From: JADJPG01 sp964491875
GTDB lineage: Bacteria; Verrucomicrobiota; Verrucomicrobiia; Limisphaerales; JADJPG01
DNA length: 64,000 nt
Reading direction: 5' to 3'
Assembly (NCBI GenBank): GCA_964491875.1
Contig: CAZBIC010000023.1
Coordinates: 1-64,000, forward strand
Part shown: one piece after another, positions 1-7,712 of the stretch
How positions within the stretch are numbered: position 1 is the stretch's first letter
Layout: every line of letters begins with the position of its first letter
Made by a program: the position numbers and the translations under genes
Notes under the pieces: model-generated
What the model was told of the DNA's origin: nothing
The model's database searches: none
The model's input: the letters and a program-made list of their open reading frames with translations, nothing else

Positions 1-173
1 ATGTACCGCCCAGCAACGCCCCCAGCCCGCGACCCAAAGCTGGTTTTGACATGCGTGAAGAGTGGAGGAGGGGGGTGCGGATGTCAACGCAGCGATGGTT
101 CAACCCTGCTTCCGCCGGAGCAGGGGAACGCTTCGTTCTTTCGCGCACATCCTCTGGCAGGTAGCGTCGTCGC

Positions 174-608
174 ATGAGCAAGAAGAGCGCGAAGATCGCG
201 GCCTTGATCGACGAATGTCGCGGCCAGTCGCTGGACGCCCATTATCTCGGGTACTTCGCGTGCTTCAATCGAGGATTGTTCTATGAAGCGCACGATGTGC
301 TGGAAGAGCTCTGGCTCGTGGACCGCCGGGGAGCGGATGGAGATTTCTACAAGGGACTGATCCAGCTGGCAGGCGCGTTCGTGCATCTTCAGAAACACAC
401 GGAGCTGCGTCCGCGGCTGCGCCCCTCGGCGGCGTTGTTCAAGCTGGCTCGGACAAACCTCTCGAAATATCCAACACTCCATCATCAACTCAACCTTGGG
501 CGGGTGTTGGGTTTAATTGACGAATGGAACGGTTATCTGGGGAGGGACGGATTTACGATTAACCCGATCCACCATCATCCGACGCCTACCTTGAAGCTGG
601 AAGATTGA
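174..608 (+). CDS. DUF309 domain protein
   Basis: Encodes 144 residues matching the small all-helical DUF309 family, whose biochemical role is not known. The family hallmarks are visible: the helix with EAHDVLEELW at residues 38-47 and the second helix KGLIQLAGAFVHLQKH at residues 60-75. The length is usual for the family. It starts at the ATG at 174; no strong ribosome binding site is visible. It is convergent with the hydrolase gene that ends at 621, only 12 bases away. The first 173 bases of the window hold no supported gene. Confidence 0.85.
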   Translation: MSKKSAKIAALIDECRGQSLDAHYLGYFACFNRGLFYEAHDVLEELWLVDRRGADGDFYKGLIQLAGAFVHLQKHTELRPRLRPSAALFKLARTNLSKYPTLHHQLNLGRVLGLIDEWNGYLGRDGFTINPIHHHPTPTLKLED

Positions 609-620
609 TCGCGTCCTCGC

Positions 621-1616
621 TCAATACCACTTCCGCAAGCGCACCTCGATACCAGGATCCGTTCCGAGGATTTGCTTGAAATAGGCGGCGTTCGTGGTGG
701 TGCCGCCCTGGTTCCGGTAGTGATACGGGTAGACGATTCGGGGACGCATCGTTCGCACCACGTTTGTCGCGTCGGTGGGAGTCATCGTGAACGGCGTGTT
801 CATGCAGAGGAACGCCACGTCGATGTTTTGGAGCGCCCGAATTTCCGGAACGTTTCCAGTGTCGCCGCTGAAATAAAGGCGGTGCCCGCCAATATTCAGC
901 ACGTAGCCATTACCGGTTCCGAGCGCGTGAATGCTGTTGTACGCATGCACCGCTTCCACTGTGATGCCGTTCACATTTGTTGAGCCGCCGTAGCCCAGCA
1001 CAATTGCATTTGTCTTCTGCGCCGTCGTGAGGCTGGTGAACACCGACTGGGGAACGATGATTCGCGTGTGGGACTGCCGCAACGCTTCAATCTTGCCGCT
1101 GCTGAAGTGATCGCCATGCGAGTGCGTCACGAGAATCAAATCCGCCTTGGGCAAGCCTGCGTATGTTGGTTCGTAGCTCGCGTCGTCGTCCGGATCTACA
1201 TAGATAGCCAGGCCGTTCCAGCGCAGAAACGTGGAGGCGTGATAGAGCGGCTTGATGACGACATCGCCCTGCAGCGTGGGAACATGATCGCCCGGGACGA
1301 GGTTCGTGAGACTCAGCTGTTCCGCGCGATAAAATCGGGCTGGCAGGAACGGCGCCGCGGAGTCGGTGATGGCAAGCGAGTTCGCCGAGCTCGTGACGGT
1401 AACCAAAGATGACCACGCGGCCGGATTCGTCGCGGCGTCGATCCGGTAGCCGCGGCCCGCTGGCGCATTCAATTGAAGCCGCACCTCTTTGTTGGTCAGA
1501 GGTCGGATCTCAGTAAACTCGGGCGCGGTCTGGGCCAAAGCGGGCAGAATGGCGAGGGCGAAGACTGCCGCGACTGAAAGGGAACAGCGGCATTGAGGCA
1601 GCAGGCGAGTATTCAT
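621..1616 (-). CDS. Exported MBL-fold metallo-hydrolase
   Basis: A 331-residue protein with a signal peptide (residues 1-29, ending ALAQ). Residues 35-100 form a beta-rich extra domain of the sort often placed before catalytic domains in verrucomicrobial exported proteins. The metallo-beta-lactamase fold follows: the metal site THSHGDH spans residues 164-170 (H165, H167, D169, H170), and the SGDTG stretch near residue 250 supplies the bridging aspartate. The closest known relatives are UlaG-like/UPF0173 hydrolases. The substrate cannot be told from sequence. It is probably periplasmic and monocistronic, divergent from the kinase gene at 1794. Confidence 0.85.
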   Translation of the reverse strand: MNTRLLPQCRCSLSVAAVFALAILPALAQTAPEFTEIRPLTNKEVRLQLNAPAGRGYRIDAATNPAAWSSLVTVTSSANSLAITDSAAPFLPARFYRAEQLSLTNLVPGDHVPTLQGDVVIKPLYHASTFLRWNGLAIYVDPDDDASYEPTYAGLPKADLILVTHSHGDHFSSGKIEALRQSHTRIIVPQSVFTSLTTAQKTNAIVLGYGGSTNVNGITVEAVHAYNSIHALGTGNGYVLNIGGHRLYFSGDTGNVPEIRALQNIDVAFLCMNTPFTMTPTDATNVVRTMRPRIVYPYHYRNQGGTTTNAAYFKQILGTDPGIEVRLRKWY

Positions 1617-1793
1617 GGCTTCGGGAATTGACGTTCAGTGGATGACGGACAGCTTAAGCAAAGCTCGCCGGAATTCGCAGCTACTATTCATCGAAATGTT
1701 GCGGGCCACGTTTAGTGATGCGGCGAATGATACGATAACCTTTGCGGTGACGGAGGCGCCGTGTTAAACGGTTTCGCCATCGGGCCTTAGCCT

Positions 1794-2648
1794 ATGTCGG
1801 ATTTTGAATCATCGCAGGAGTCGCGTCCCGCACCCAAGCCAGGGGCGTTCGGGCGATTTTATCTTCAGGAGCTCATTAACAGCGGCGGCATGGCGGACAT
1901 CTGGCTGGCCACGGATCAGGAGCACAAGCCCTTCGCTCTGCGCAAGCTGCATGACAACCTGAAGTTCAACCTCCTCGCACGACGTCGGTTTGTTCGCGGC
2001 TGTGAAATCCTCGCACACATCCACAATCACGAGCATGTCATCGGGTACATCGAACACGGCAAGATCGGGGCGACGTTGTATTGCCTGATGGAATACGTGG
2101 AGAGCTCGAACCTGAAGCAGCTCTTCGTGCGTCAGGATTCCATTCTCACCGAGAACGTCGGAAACATTCTGATCGACATGGCGGTAGCCTTGGAGCACGT
2201 GCACGACAGTGGGTTCATGCATCTGGACTTCAAGCCGGAGAACGTGCTCATCACCCGCAATGGCGCAGTCAGGCTCGTCGACTTTGATCTCGCGCAGCCG
2301 AAGCCCGACAAGCCGAAGAAGTCTTCGAAGAATCCCGGGACGCCGGCTTACATGTCGCCTGAGCAATTACAGCGGGAACCGTTCGATCATCGCGTGGATA
2401 TTTTCGCGTTCGGCGTGACGGCGTATGAATTGTTGACCGGTCGCAAGCCGTTCCCGGGCGAATCGCCTGATGAAATCTTGCGCCTCCAATTAAACCGCTC
2501 GGGATTTTTTCCTCCGCGCGAGCTGAATCAAGGCATTCCACCTGCGGTCGAGAAGACGATCTTGAAGGCGCTGGACACGAATCCCGACAAACGCCATCCC
2601 ATCATGAGCGTGCTGGTGCTCGAATTGAAGGCCGCGCTCTACGTTTGA
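1794..2648 (+). CDS. Atypical Ser/Thr protein kinase
   Basis: A 284-residue soluble single-domain Hanks-type kinase without the transmembrane and sensor parts common in bacterial STKs. The catalytic loop is HLDFKPEN at residues 143-150 (D145 kept) and the activation segment ends YMSPE (186-190), followed by VDIFAFGVTAYELLTG. Several key positions deviate: the glycine loop reads INSGGMAD (first and third glycines lost), the VAIK lysine position is R50 (FALRK), and the DFG motif is DFD at 163-165. It may be weakly active or a pseudokinase; that is inference. It stands alone between the hydrolase and a small secreted protein gene. Confidence 0.85.
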   Translation: MSDFESSQESRPAPKPGAFGRFYLQELINSGGMADIWLATDQEHKPFALRKLHDNLKFNLLARRRFVRGCEILAHIHNHEHVIGYIEHGKIGATLYCLMEYVESSNLKQLFVRQDSILTENVGNILIDMAVALEHVHDSGFMHLDFKPENVLITRNGAVRLVDFDLAQPKPDKPKKSSKNPGTPAYMSPEQLQREPFDHRVDIFAFGVTAYELLTGRKPFPGESPDEILRLQLNRSGFFPPRELNQGIPPAVEKTILKALDTNPDKRHPIMSVLVLELKAALYV

Positions 2649-2774
2649 TCCGTGATCCGGGGAGCTGCGCGTGCGCCGACAATTTGCCTGCTGAATTTTT
2701 CTCACTAATTCCTTCCTTAGATTAAATTCCCCGCCGGGTGCACGCGTCTGAGCAATAGTGTTTTCAGCCGCGTT

Positions 2775-3218
2775 ATGAAACTACTCCTCAGTTTCGTGGT
2801 GATGTTCGGGATGCAGGCGATGTGTCTCGGAGATGGACTGGCGGTTCCGTTCTATGCCCAGTTGATTCGTGGCACGGATGTCGGGAAGCCCGGACAGGCT
2901 TCTTGGCGACCGGTGGGCCCGAAGTTGAGCAAACAGTTCGGACCGAAGTTTCGCTGGAAACATTACTGGGAAGTGAATCGTCAGGCCGTCAGCGTCCTTC
3001 CGGGCAAACCCACGCGCATCCGGCTCTCCGCCGAGCGCGAGATTGAAATCGAGTTGAGAGATGGAACGGAATACGACGTCCGTTTGTATACAGGAGGCAA
3101 GCTGGCCCGCTGTTCACGGCAGAAGATTCAATCCCGCATGAGCATCATGGGCGGCGGTCTGGAGGCCACGGAATCGTGGTTCATCGTGGTGCGTCGAGAT
3201 CCGCCAACGGTCGAGTAG
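2775..3218 (+). CDS. Small secreted protein of unknown function
   Basis: A 147-residue protein starting at ATG 2775. Residues 1-20 look like a signal peptide (hydrophobic core LLLSFVVMFGMQAM, then CLGDG). The mature part is basic and beta-rich, with alternating polar and hydrophobic residues around 65-100 (RLSAEREIEIELRDGTEYD), which suggests a beta-sandwich. No family was recognised. It lies about 100 bases before the start of serS and runs in the same direction. Confidence 0.65.
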   Translation: MKLLLSFVVMFGMQAMCLGDGLAVPFYAQLIRGTDVGKPGQASWRPVGPKLSKQFGPKFRWKHYWEVNRQAVSVLPGKPTRIRLSAEREIEIELRDGTEYDVRLYTGGKLARCSRQKIQSRMSIMGGGLEATESWFIVVRRDPPTVE

Positions 3219-3320
3219 GGGTTGGGGGCTCGGTCGAAGTTTCGCTGCCTAATCGCAGCCAAGAAGTGGTCAGCAGCGATTTCCGTTTTACGTTTCGCGG
3301 GTCGTTTGCATAATCCCCGC

Positions 3321-4622
3321 GTGCTCGACATCAAACTGATCCGTGAACAACCCGACCATGTCCGCGAGCGTCTCGCCGCGCGTGGGGCAGGGGACGAAGC
3401 GAAGATTTCCGAGGTGCTAAACTTCGATGACCAACGTCGCAAGGCTCTCGTCGAAGTCGAACAGCTCAAGGCTGAACGCAACAAAGTTTCCAAAGAGATT
3501 GGCGCCTTGATGGGCCAAAAGAAACTAGAGGAAGCCGAAGCCAAGAAGAAGCAAACCCGCGATATCGGCGACCGCATTACGGTCTTGGACAAACAAGTCG
3601 CGGAAGTAGAAGCCGCGCGCGACGCCATTCTTCTTCGTTTGCCGAATCTCCCGCACGCGAAGGTCGCGCTGGGAAAGAGCGCAGCTGAGAATCCCACGGT
3701 TCGCACCTGGGGTAACAAGCCTGCGTTTTCAGCGAAACCCAAGTCGCACGTCGAGCTCTGCGAGCAATTGAAGCTCGTTGATTTCGCGCGCGGTGCGAAG
3801 CTGTCTGGCAGCGGCTTCCTCCTCTACACAAACTGGGGCGCGCGATTGGAACGGGCTTTGATTCAATTCCTGCTCGATCTGCACACCACGGAGCACGGCT
3901 ACACGGAGGTCGCTCCGCCTTATATCATCGGGCGCGAGTGCATGGTCGGCGTTGGCCAGTTTCCTAAGTTCGAAGATCAGGCCTACGCGGTTCAGGAAGG
4001 TTTGGACAAGGACACCATGGGCAAGCTCTATCTGCTTCCCACGGCCGAAGCGCCCGTTGCGAACATTCACCGGGACGAGATCCTAAAGGAAACTCAGCTG
4101 CCGATCCGTTACTGCGCTTACAGTCCATGTTTCCGCGCTGAGGCGGGCGCTGCCGGGCTGGGGACACGTGGCATGATTCGCGTGCATCAGTTCGACAAGG
4201 TGGAATTGATCAAGCTCGTGAAACCAGAAGATGGTTACACGGAACTCGACAAGATGGTTGGTAACGCCGAGCGCGTTCTGCAGCTGCTGGGATTGCACTA
4301 CAAGGTGATCCAGCTCTGCACCGGTGACATGGGATTCGCCAGCGCCATGACATTCGACATCGAAGTTTGGGCGCCCGGTCAGGATCAGTATCTGGAAGTT
4401 TCCAGCTGCTCGAATTGCGAGGACTTCCAGGCCCGCCGGATGAACCTTCGTTTCAAGACCGAGGCTGGCGAGAACAAATTCCCGCACATTCTCAACGGCA
4501 GCGGCACGGCTCTGGCCCGCTTGTTCGTTGCGCTGATTGAGACCCACCAGCAACCCGACGGAAGCATAACCATTCCCGAGCCTCTTCGGCCTTACCTCAA
4601 GGCGGACAACATTCCGGCGTGA
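3321..4622 (+). CDS. serS: Serine--tRNA ligase
   Basis: Charges tRNA-Ser (and tRNA-Sec where present) with serine. The 433-residue product has the N-terminal antiparallel coiled coil (about residues 30-105, rich in K/E) that clasps the tRNA long arm, then a class II catalytic core. Motif 2 lies near residues 264-290 (YSPCFRAEAG, then GMIRVHQFDKVE) and motif 3 near 392-405 (NGSGTALAR). The GTG at 3321 gives the family-typical start VLDIKLIREQP; the frame is open back to 3222 but those residues are not family-like. The length is normal. Confidence 0.95.
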   Translation: MLDIKLIREQPDHVRERLAARGAGDEAKISEVLNFDDQRRKALVEVEQLKAERNKVSKEIGALMGQKKLEEAEAKKKQTRDIGDRITVLDKQVAEVEAARDAILLRLPNLPHAKVALGKSAAENPTVRTWGNKPAFSAKPKSHVELCEQLKLVDFARGAKLSGSGFLLYTNWGARLERALIQFLLDLHTTEHGYTEVAPPYIIGRECMVGVGQFPKFEDQAYAVQEGLDKDTMGKLYLLPTAEAPVANIHRDEILKETQLPIRYCAYSPCFRAEAGAAGLGTRGMIRVHQFDKVELIKLVKPEDGYTELDKMVGNAERVLQLLGLHYKVIQLCTGDMGFASAMTFDIEVWAPGQDQYLEVSSCSNCEDFQARRMNLRFKTEAGENKFPHILNGSGTALARLFVALIETHQQPDGSITIPEPLRPYLKADNIPA

Positions 4623-4668
4623 GGGACGGAAGCGATATCAGCGTGGCCGTGGTCATTAGCGAACTCTC

Positions 4669-6147
4669 ATGAGACTGTTGCTGGCAAGCAGCGAGGTTCA
4701 CCCTTACTCCAAGAGCGGCGGGCTCGCCGATATGGTGGCCGCGCTCGCGAAGGCGTTGGGCAGGGCAGGGCACGAGGTAGGTTTGGTCACCCCGCTCTAC
4801 CGAGGCATCCGTGAACGGTTCCCTCAGCTCCAGCGGCTGGATTATTTCCTGGAAGTTCCTCTCGGCGAACGTCGCTTGCAGTGCGAAGTCTGGACGCTGC
4901 AGCCGAGCGAGGGATTGACGGTGTATTTCATCGATCGACCGGAGTTCTATCATCGTGGCGGCTTGTACAATGAGGGCGGAGCCGATTACCCGGATAACGC
5001 GCATCGCTTCATCTTTTTATCGAAGTGCGTCGTGCATCTCGCGCGGTATTTGCCGCTAAAACCGGAACTGGTTCACGTGCACGACTGGCAGGTCGGACTC
5101 GTGCCATTGATGATCCTCCACCAGCGCTGGCACGAGGGTTGGAAGGATGCGCCGAGAACTTGTCTCACAATTCATAATCTGGCCTATCAGGGAAATTTCT
5201 CCCGGGCGGAATACAGCCTGGCCAACCTGCCCTTGGATTACTTCAATCCGGACGGCGCGGAATTCTGGGGTCAGCTGAGCTGCCTTAAAGCCGCCATCAG
5301 TTATGCGGATTTGTTGACCACCGTCAGCCCGCGCTACGCCCGCGAAATTACCACTGAGGAGTATGGTTGCGGATTGGATCCAGCGCTGCGGGCGCGTCAG
5401 GAAAGTCTCGTAGGAATTTTGAATGGCGTGGACTACGACGAATGGAACACGACGGACAATCCCAGCCTGCCGTTCGCCTACAGCGTGGACCGGATTGCGG
5501 GAAAGGCGGCGAACAAGGCCGCGTTACAAAAAGAACTCGGCCTTCCCGTGAACCCGAATGCTCCGTTGTTCGGCAGCATTACCCGGCTGGCTGACCAGAA
5601 AGGCGTCGATATCCAGATTGGCGCTTTGGAGGAAATGCTCGCGGCGAATCTCCAGTTTGCACTGCTGGGCAGCGGCTCAGCCGAGTTCGAACGGGCTTAT
5701 GCTGATCTGGCACGGAGGTATCCGAACAAGGTTGCGATTACGTTGGGCTACAATCAGGGATTATCTCACCGGATTGAGGCGGGCTCGGACTTCTTCCTTA
5801 TGCCATCGCGCTTTGAACCGTGCGGATTGAATCAGATGTACAGCCAACGCTACGGGACGCTGCCAATCGTTCGTGTCACCGGCGGTTTGGACGATACCGT
5901 GACGGACCTGACTGAGGATGATTCCGAAGCGAACGGAATCAAATTTCACGAGTATTCCGTTCGCGCGCTCGCCAAGGCGATTCGGAAAGCGCTGGTGTTG
6001 TATGAAACGCCGGCACTTAGAACGAAGATGCAACAGAACGCCATGCGACTGGATTTCTCGTGGAAGCGGACCGGAGAATCCTATTTAAAGGCGTATCGCG
6101 AGGGTTTGAACAGCAAGATGAGTAACGACAAAACGTTTGTCCAGTAA
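4669..6147 (+). CDS. glgA: Glycogen synthase (GT5), 3' end altered by an element
   Basis: ADP-glucose:alpha-1,4-glucan transferase for glycogen synthesis in the cytoplasm. The 492-residue protein has the N-terminal ADP-glucose-binding motif KSGGLAD (residues 15-21), the GT5 domain to about residue 240 and the GT1 domain with RFEPCGLNQ near residue 381 and TGGLDDTV just after. The family core ends near the YLKAYREGL segment. The last two codons and the TAA stop (6139-6147) lie inside the left terminus of the mobile element, so the tail beyond residue 490 is not native. If the element is removed, the frame would continue at 20181 for 30 more codons to a TAG at 20271. Confidence 0.93.
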   Translation: MRLLLASSEVHPYSKSGGLADMVAALAKALGRAGHEVGLVTPLYRGIRERFPQLQRLDYFLEVPLGERRLQCEVWTLQPSEGLTVYFIDRPEFYHRGGLYNEGGADYPDNAHRFIFLSKCVVHLARYLPLKPELVHVHDWQVGLVPLMILHQRWHEGWKDAPRTCLTIHNLAYQGNFSRAEYSLANLPLDYFNPDGAEFWGQLSCLKAAISYADLLTTVSPRYAREITTEEYGCGLDPALRARQESLVGILNGVDYDEWNTTDNPSLPFAYSVDRIAGKAANKAALQKELGLPVNPNAPLFGSITRLADQKGVDIQIGALEEMLAANLQFALLGSGSAEFERAYADLARRYPNKVAITLGYNQGLSHRIEAGSDFFLMPSRFEPCGLNQMYSQRYGTLPIVRVTGGLDDTVTDLTEDDSEANGIKFHEYSVRALAKAIRKALVLYETPALRTKMQQNAMRLDFSWKRTGESYLKAYREGLNSKMSNDKTFVQ

Positions 6148-6155
6148 GCCTGGAA
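6131..6155 (+). repeat. Left terminal inverted repeat of the Mu-like element
   Basis: The 25 bases here match the reverse complement of 20156-20180 at 24 of 25 positions; the only mismatch is T versus A after GTCCAG. The outer 8 bases are the palindrome AAACGTTT, of which AACGTT is probably target duplication. Just inside, CTGGAA and TTTCCAG (6150-6163) form a second small inverted pair, perhaps another transposase site. Confidence 0.8.
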
Positions 6156-6186
6156 CCTTTCCAGACGGCCTAGTGTACGTGGTAAG

Positions 6187-6205
6187 GCCCGCTTCGTGAG
6201 CGGGC
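6187..6205 (-). terminator. Hairpin terminator after the transposition genes
   Basis: GCCCGCT (6187-6193) pairs with AGCGGGC (6199-6205) around a 5-base loop. It lies 26 bases past the stop of the AAA+ gene and between the convergent glgA and element operons, so it could stop transcription from either side. No long T run follows, so rho-independent action is uncertain. Confidence 0.5.
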
Positions 6206-6230
6206 TTCAAAAACAAGATGTAAACCGGCG

Positions 6231-7712
6231 CTAGACCAACGTGACCTCTCGACGTGCGTCGGTGGTCAAGGGCTGGTCAGCACTGGAAATTGGTTGCGTA
6301 GCGCGACGGCCTGGCGCGGGTAGCGCGTTGGCTTCGCGAGCACGGCGCGGAGGCTCAGCGGGTTGATCCTGCTGCTCGCCGAGGAACTCAACAAAGGCGC
6401 CGTCCACGTCATCAAGGGTCGGCTCCATCCTTCCATCTCGTTGCGCGAGAAAGCAGGCGTAGCGAACTGCGCCGCCTATTTCCCGAAGCCCGGTTCTGCG
6501 AACAGCGCAACGCTGGACAACGATCTCCAGAAGGTCACCGTCGAGGTTCGGGAACATCGCGCGTGCGGTGGCGAGCAGTTCTGAGGAATCCAGCTCGGCC
6601 GGCAGAATGAGCGGCGGGGCGATGCGGCCGGTCCATTGCTCGAATTGGTACTGCGTTTTCTTCCCATACTTCCCCATCGATGCCTCGTAGCTCTGCCGGG
6701 TGGAAAAGAAGGCAACTCCCACGCCGCGATCAATTAAGCAACCGCGCACCCAGTTCATCCGGGCAGGCGGCGTCTTCGCGGTATAGTTCTGAGGTGCCAG
6801 AAAGTGGCTCTCGTCATAAATGAACAGCAAGCCGCTGTTGGCGATGATGAACTCAATGTCGAACTTCAACGCCTTTGTTGAGGTGGACGGTGTGTAGTCC
6901 AACCCCAGGGCGTCGGCATGGGCGTAGTAGAAGGCGGTCATCGAATCGTCCGACGGCACGGTGACAACTCGCGCCTGGCCGGGATACATGGCCGCCCAGG
7001 TGGACACAGACTTTGTTTTGCCGATACGCGCATCGCCCAGGATAAGCGCGGGATCATTCCCGTTCCGCGTGAACTCCAGCCGCTTGAACACCATGTCGGC
7101 AACCCGGGTGGACGCCAGTTGGCCGCGCGTCGCTTCGGCATGGCGGTCCATGCACTCGCAGAGGGCCGTATAAAGATCGGGGTGATAGCTCGCCGACAGG
7201 TATTCGCAATCGAGACGCTCGCACAAATCCACCAGCAGACCGGGAAGATTTTCCTTGGCCCGCTGGTAATGCTTTTTAGCGAAGTAATCGCGGTTGAACC
7301 TGCGAAGGCCGTCTTGCAGATTTGAGGCGTCGCGGTCAGTCAAGGGGCGGTGCGCATCACGAATATGGATTCCATCTTCGAACTCTTTATCGATCGCCCA
7401 CACGGCGAACTCTCCCAAGCCGTAACTGGAATCCCGCTCGCAACGTTGTCGCTGCTCTTCCCAAATCGGCAGGGCCTCTTCGAGCGTCCACGGCGCCGAC
7501 TGAGCCGTTGCGACATCTCCGAAGCGGGCAGGGTGCGACTCCAGAAACCGATCTACAAACCCTTCCAGTCCGCCCGGCTGGCAGCCCTGCCAGTGCAGGA
7601 ACCAGAGCAGCTCGCGCATCCGAGGCTTGTCGCGCAGAAGAGTAGAGCCGCGAACCCCACGATTGAGACGGTGAAGCTTTTCAGCCAGGCGAAGTGGATT
7701 GATCGTCTTCAT
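6231..7712 (-). CDS. AAA+ ATPase, MuB/TniB-like transposition partner
   Basis: A 493-residue AAA+ protein coded directly after the transposase with a 4-base overlap, as expected for a MuB-type target-selection ATPase. Walker A is GDARIGKT at residues 226-233 and Walker B is LLFIYDES near 290. The AAA+ part spans roughly 200-430. The N-terminal 200 residues are an extra helical region, making the protein longer than MuB (312 aa). The C-terminus is disordered and Ala/Pro-rich. The family role is to bind ATP and DNA and deliver target DNA to the transposase; this is inferred from the domain and gene order. Confidence 0.82.
   Translation of the reverse strand: MKTINPLRLAEKLHRLNRGVRGSTLLRDKPRMRELLWFLHWQGCQPGGLEGFVDRFLESHPARFGDVATAQSAPWTLEEALPIWEEQRQRCERDSSYGLGEFAVWAIDKEFEDGIHIRDAHRPLTDRDASNLQDGLRRFNRDYFAKKHYQRAKENLPGLLVDLCERLDCEYLSASYHPDLYTALCECMDRHAEATRGQLASTRVADMVFKRLEFTRNGNDPALILGDARIGKTKSVSTWAAMYPGQARVVTVPSDDSMTAFYYAHADALGLDYTPSTSTKALKFDIEFIIANSGLLFIYDESHFLAPQNYTAKTPPARMNWVRGCLIDRGVGVAFFSTRQSYEASMGKYGKKTQYQFEQWTGRIAPPLILPAELDSSELLATARAMFPNLDGDLLEIVVQRCAVRRTGLREIGGAVRYACFLAQRDGRMEPTLDDVDGAFVEFLGEQQDQPAEPPRRAREANALPAPGRRATQPISSADQPLTTDARREVTLV

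Noticed and set aside
1..173. Possible gene or partial gene at the left window end
   Set aside because: No frame with domain support; only a purine-rich stretch near 60-80.
3222..3320. Extended start of serS
   Set aside because: The canonical seryl-tRNA synthetase start (VLDIKLIREQP) is at 3321; upstream residues have no family match.
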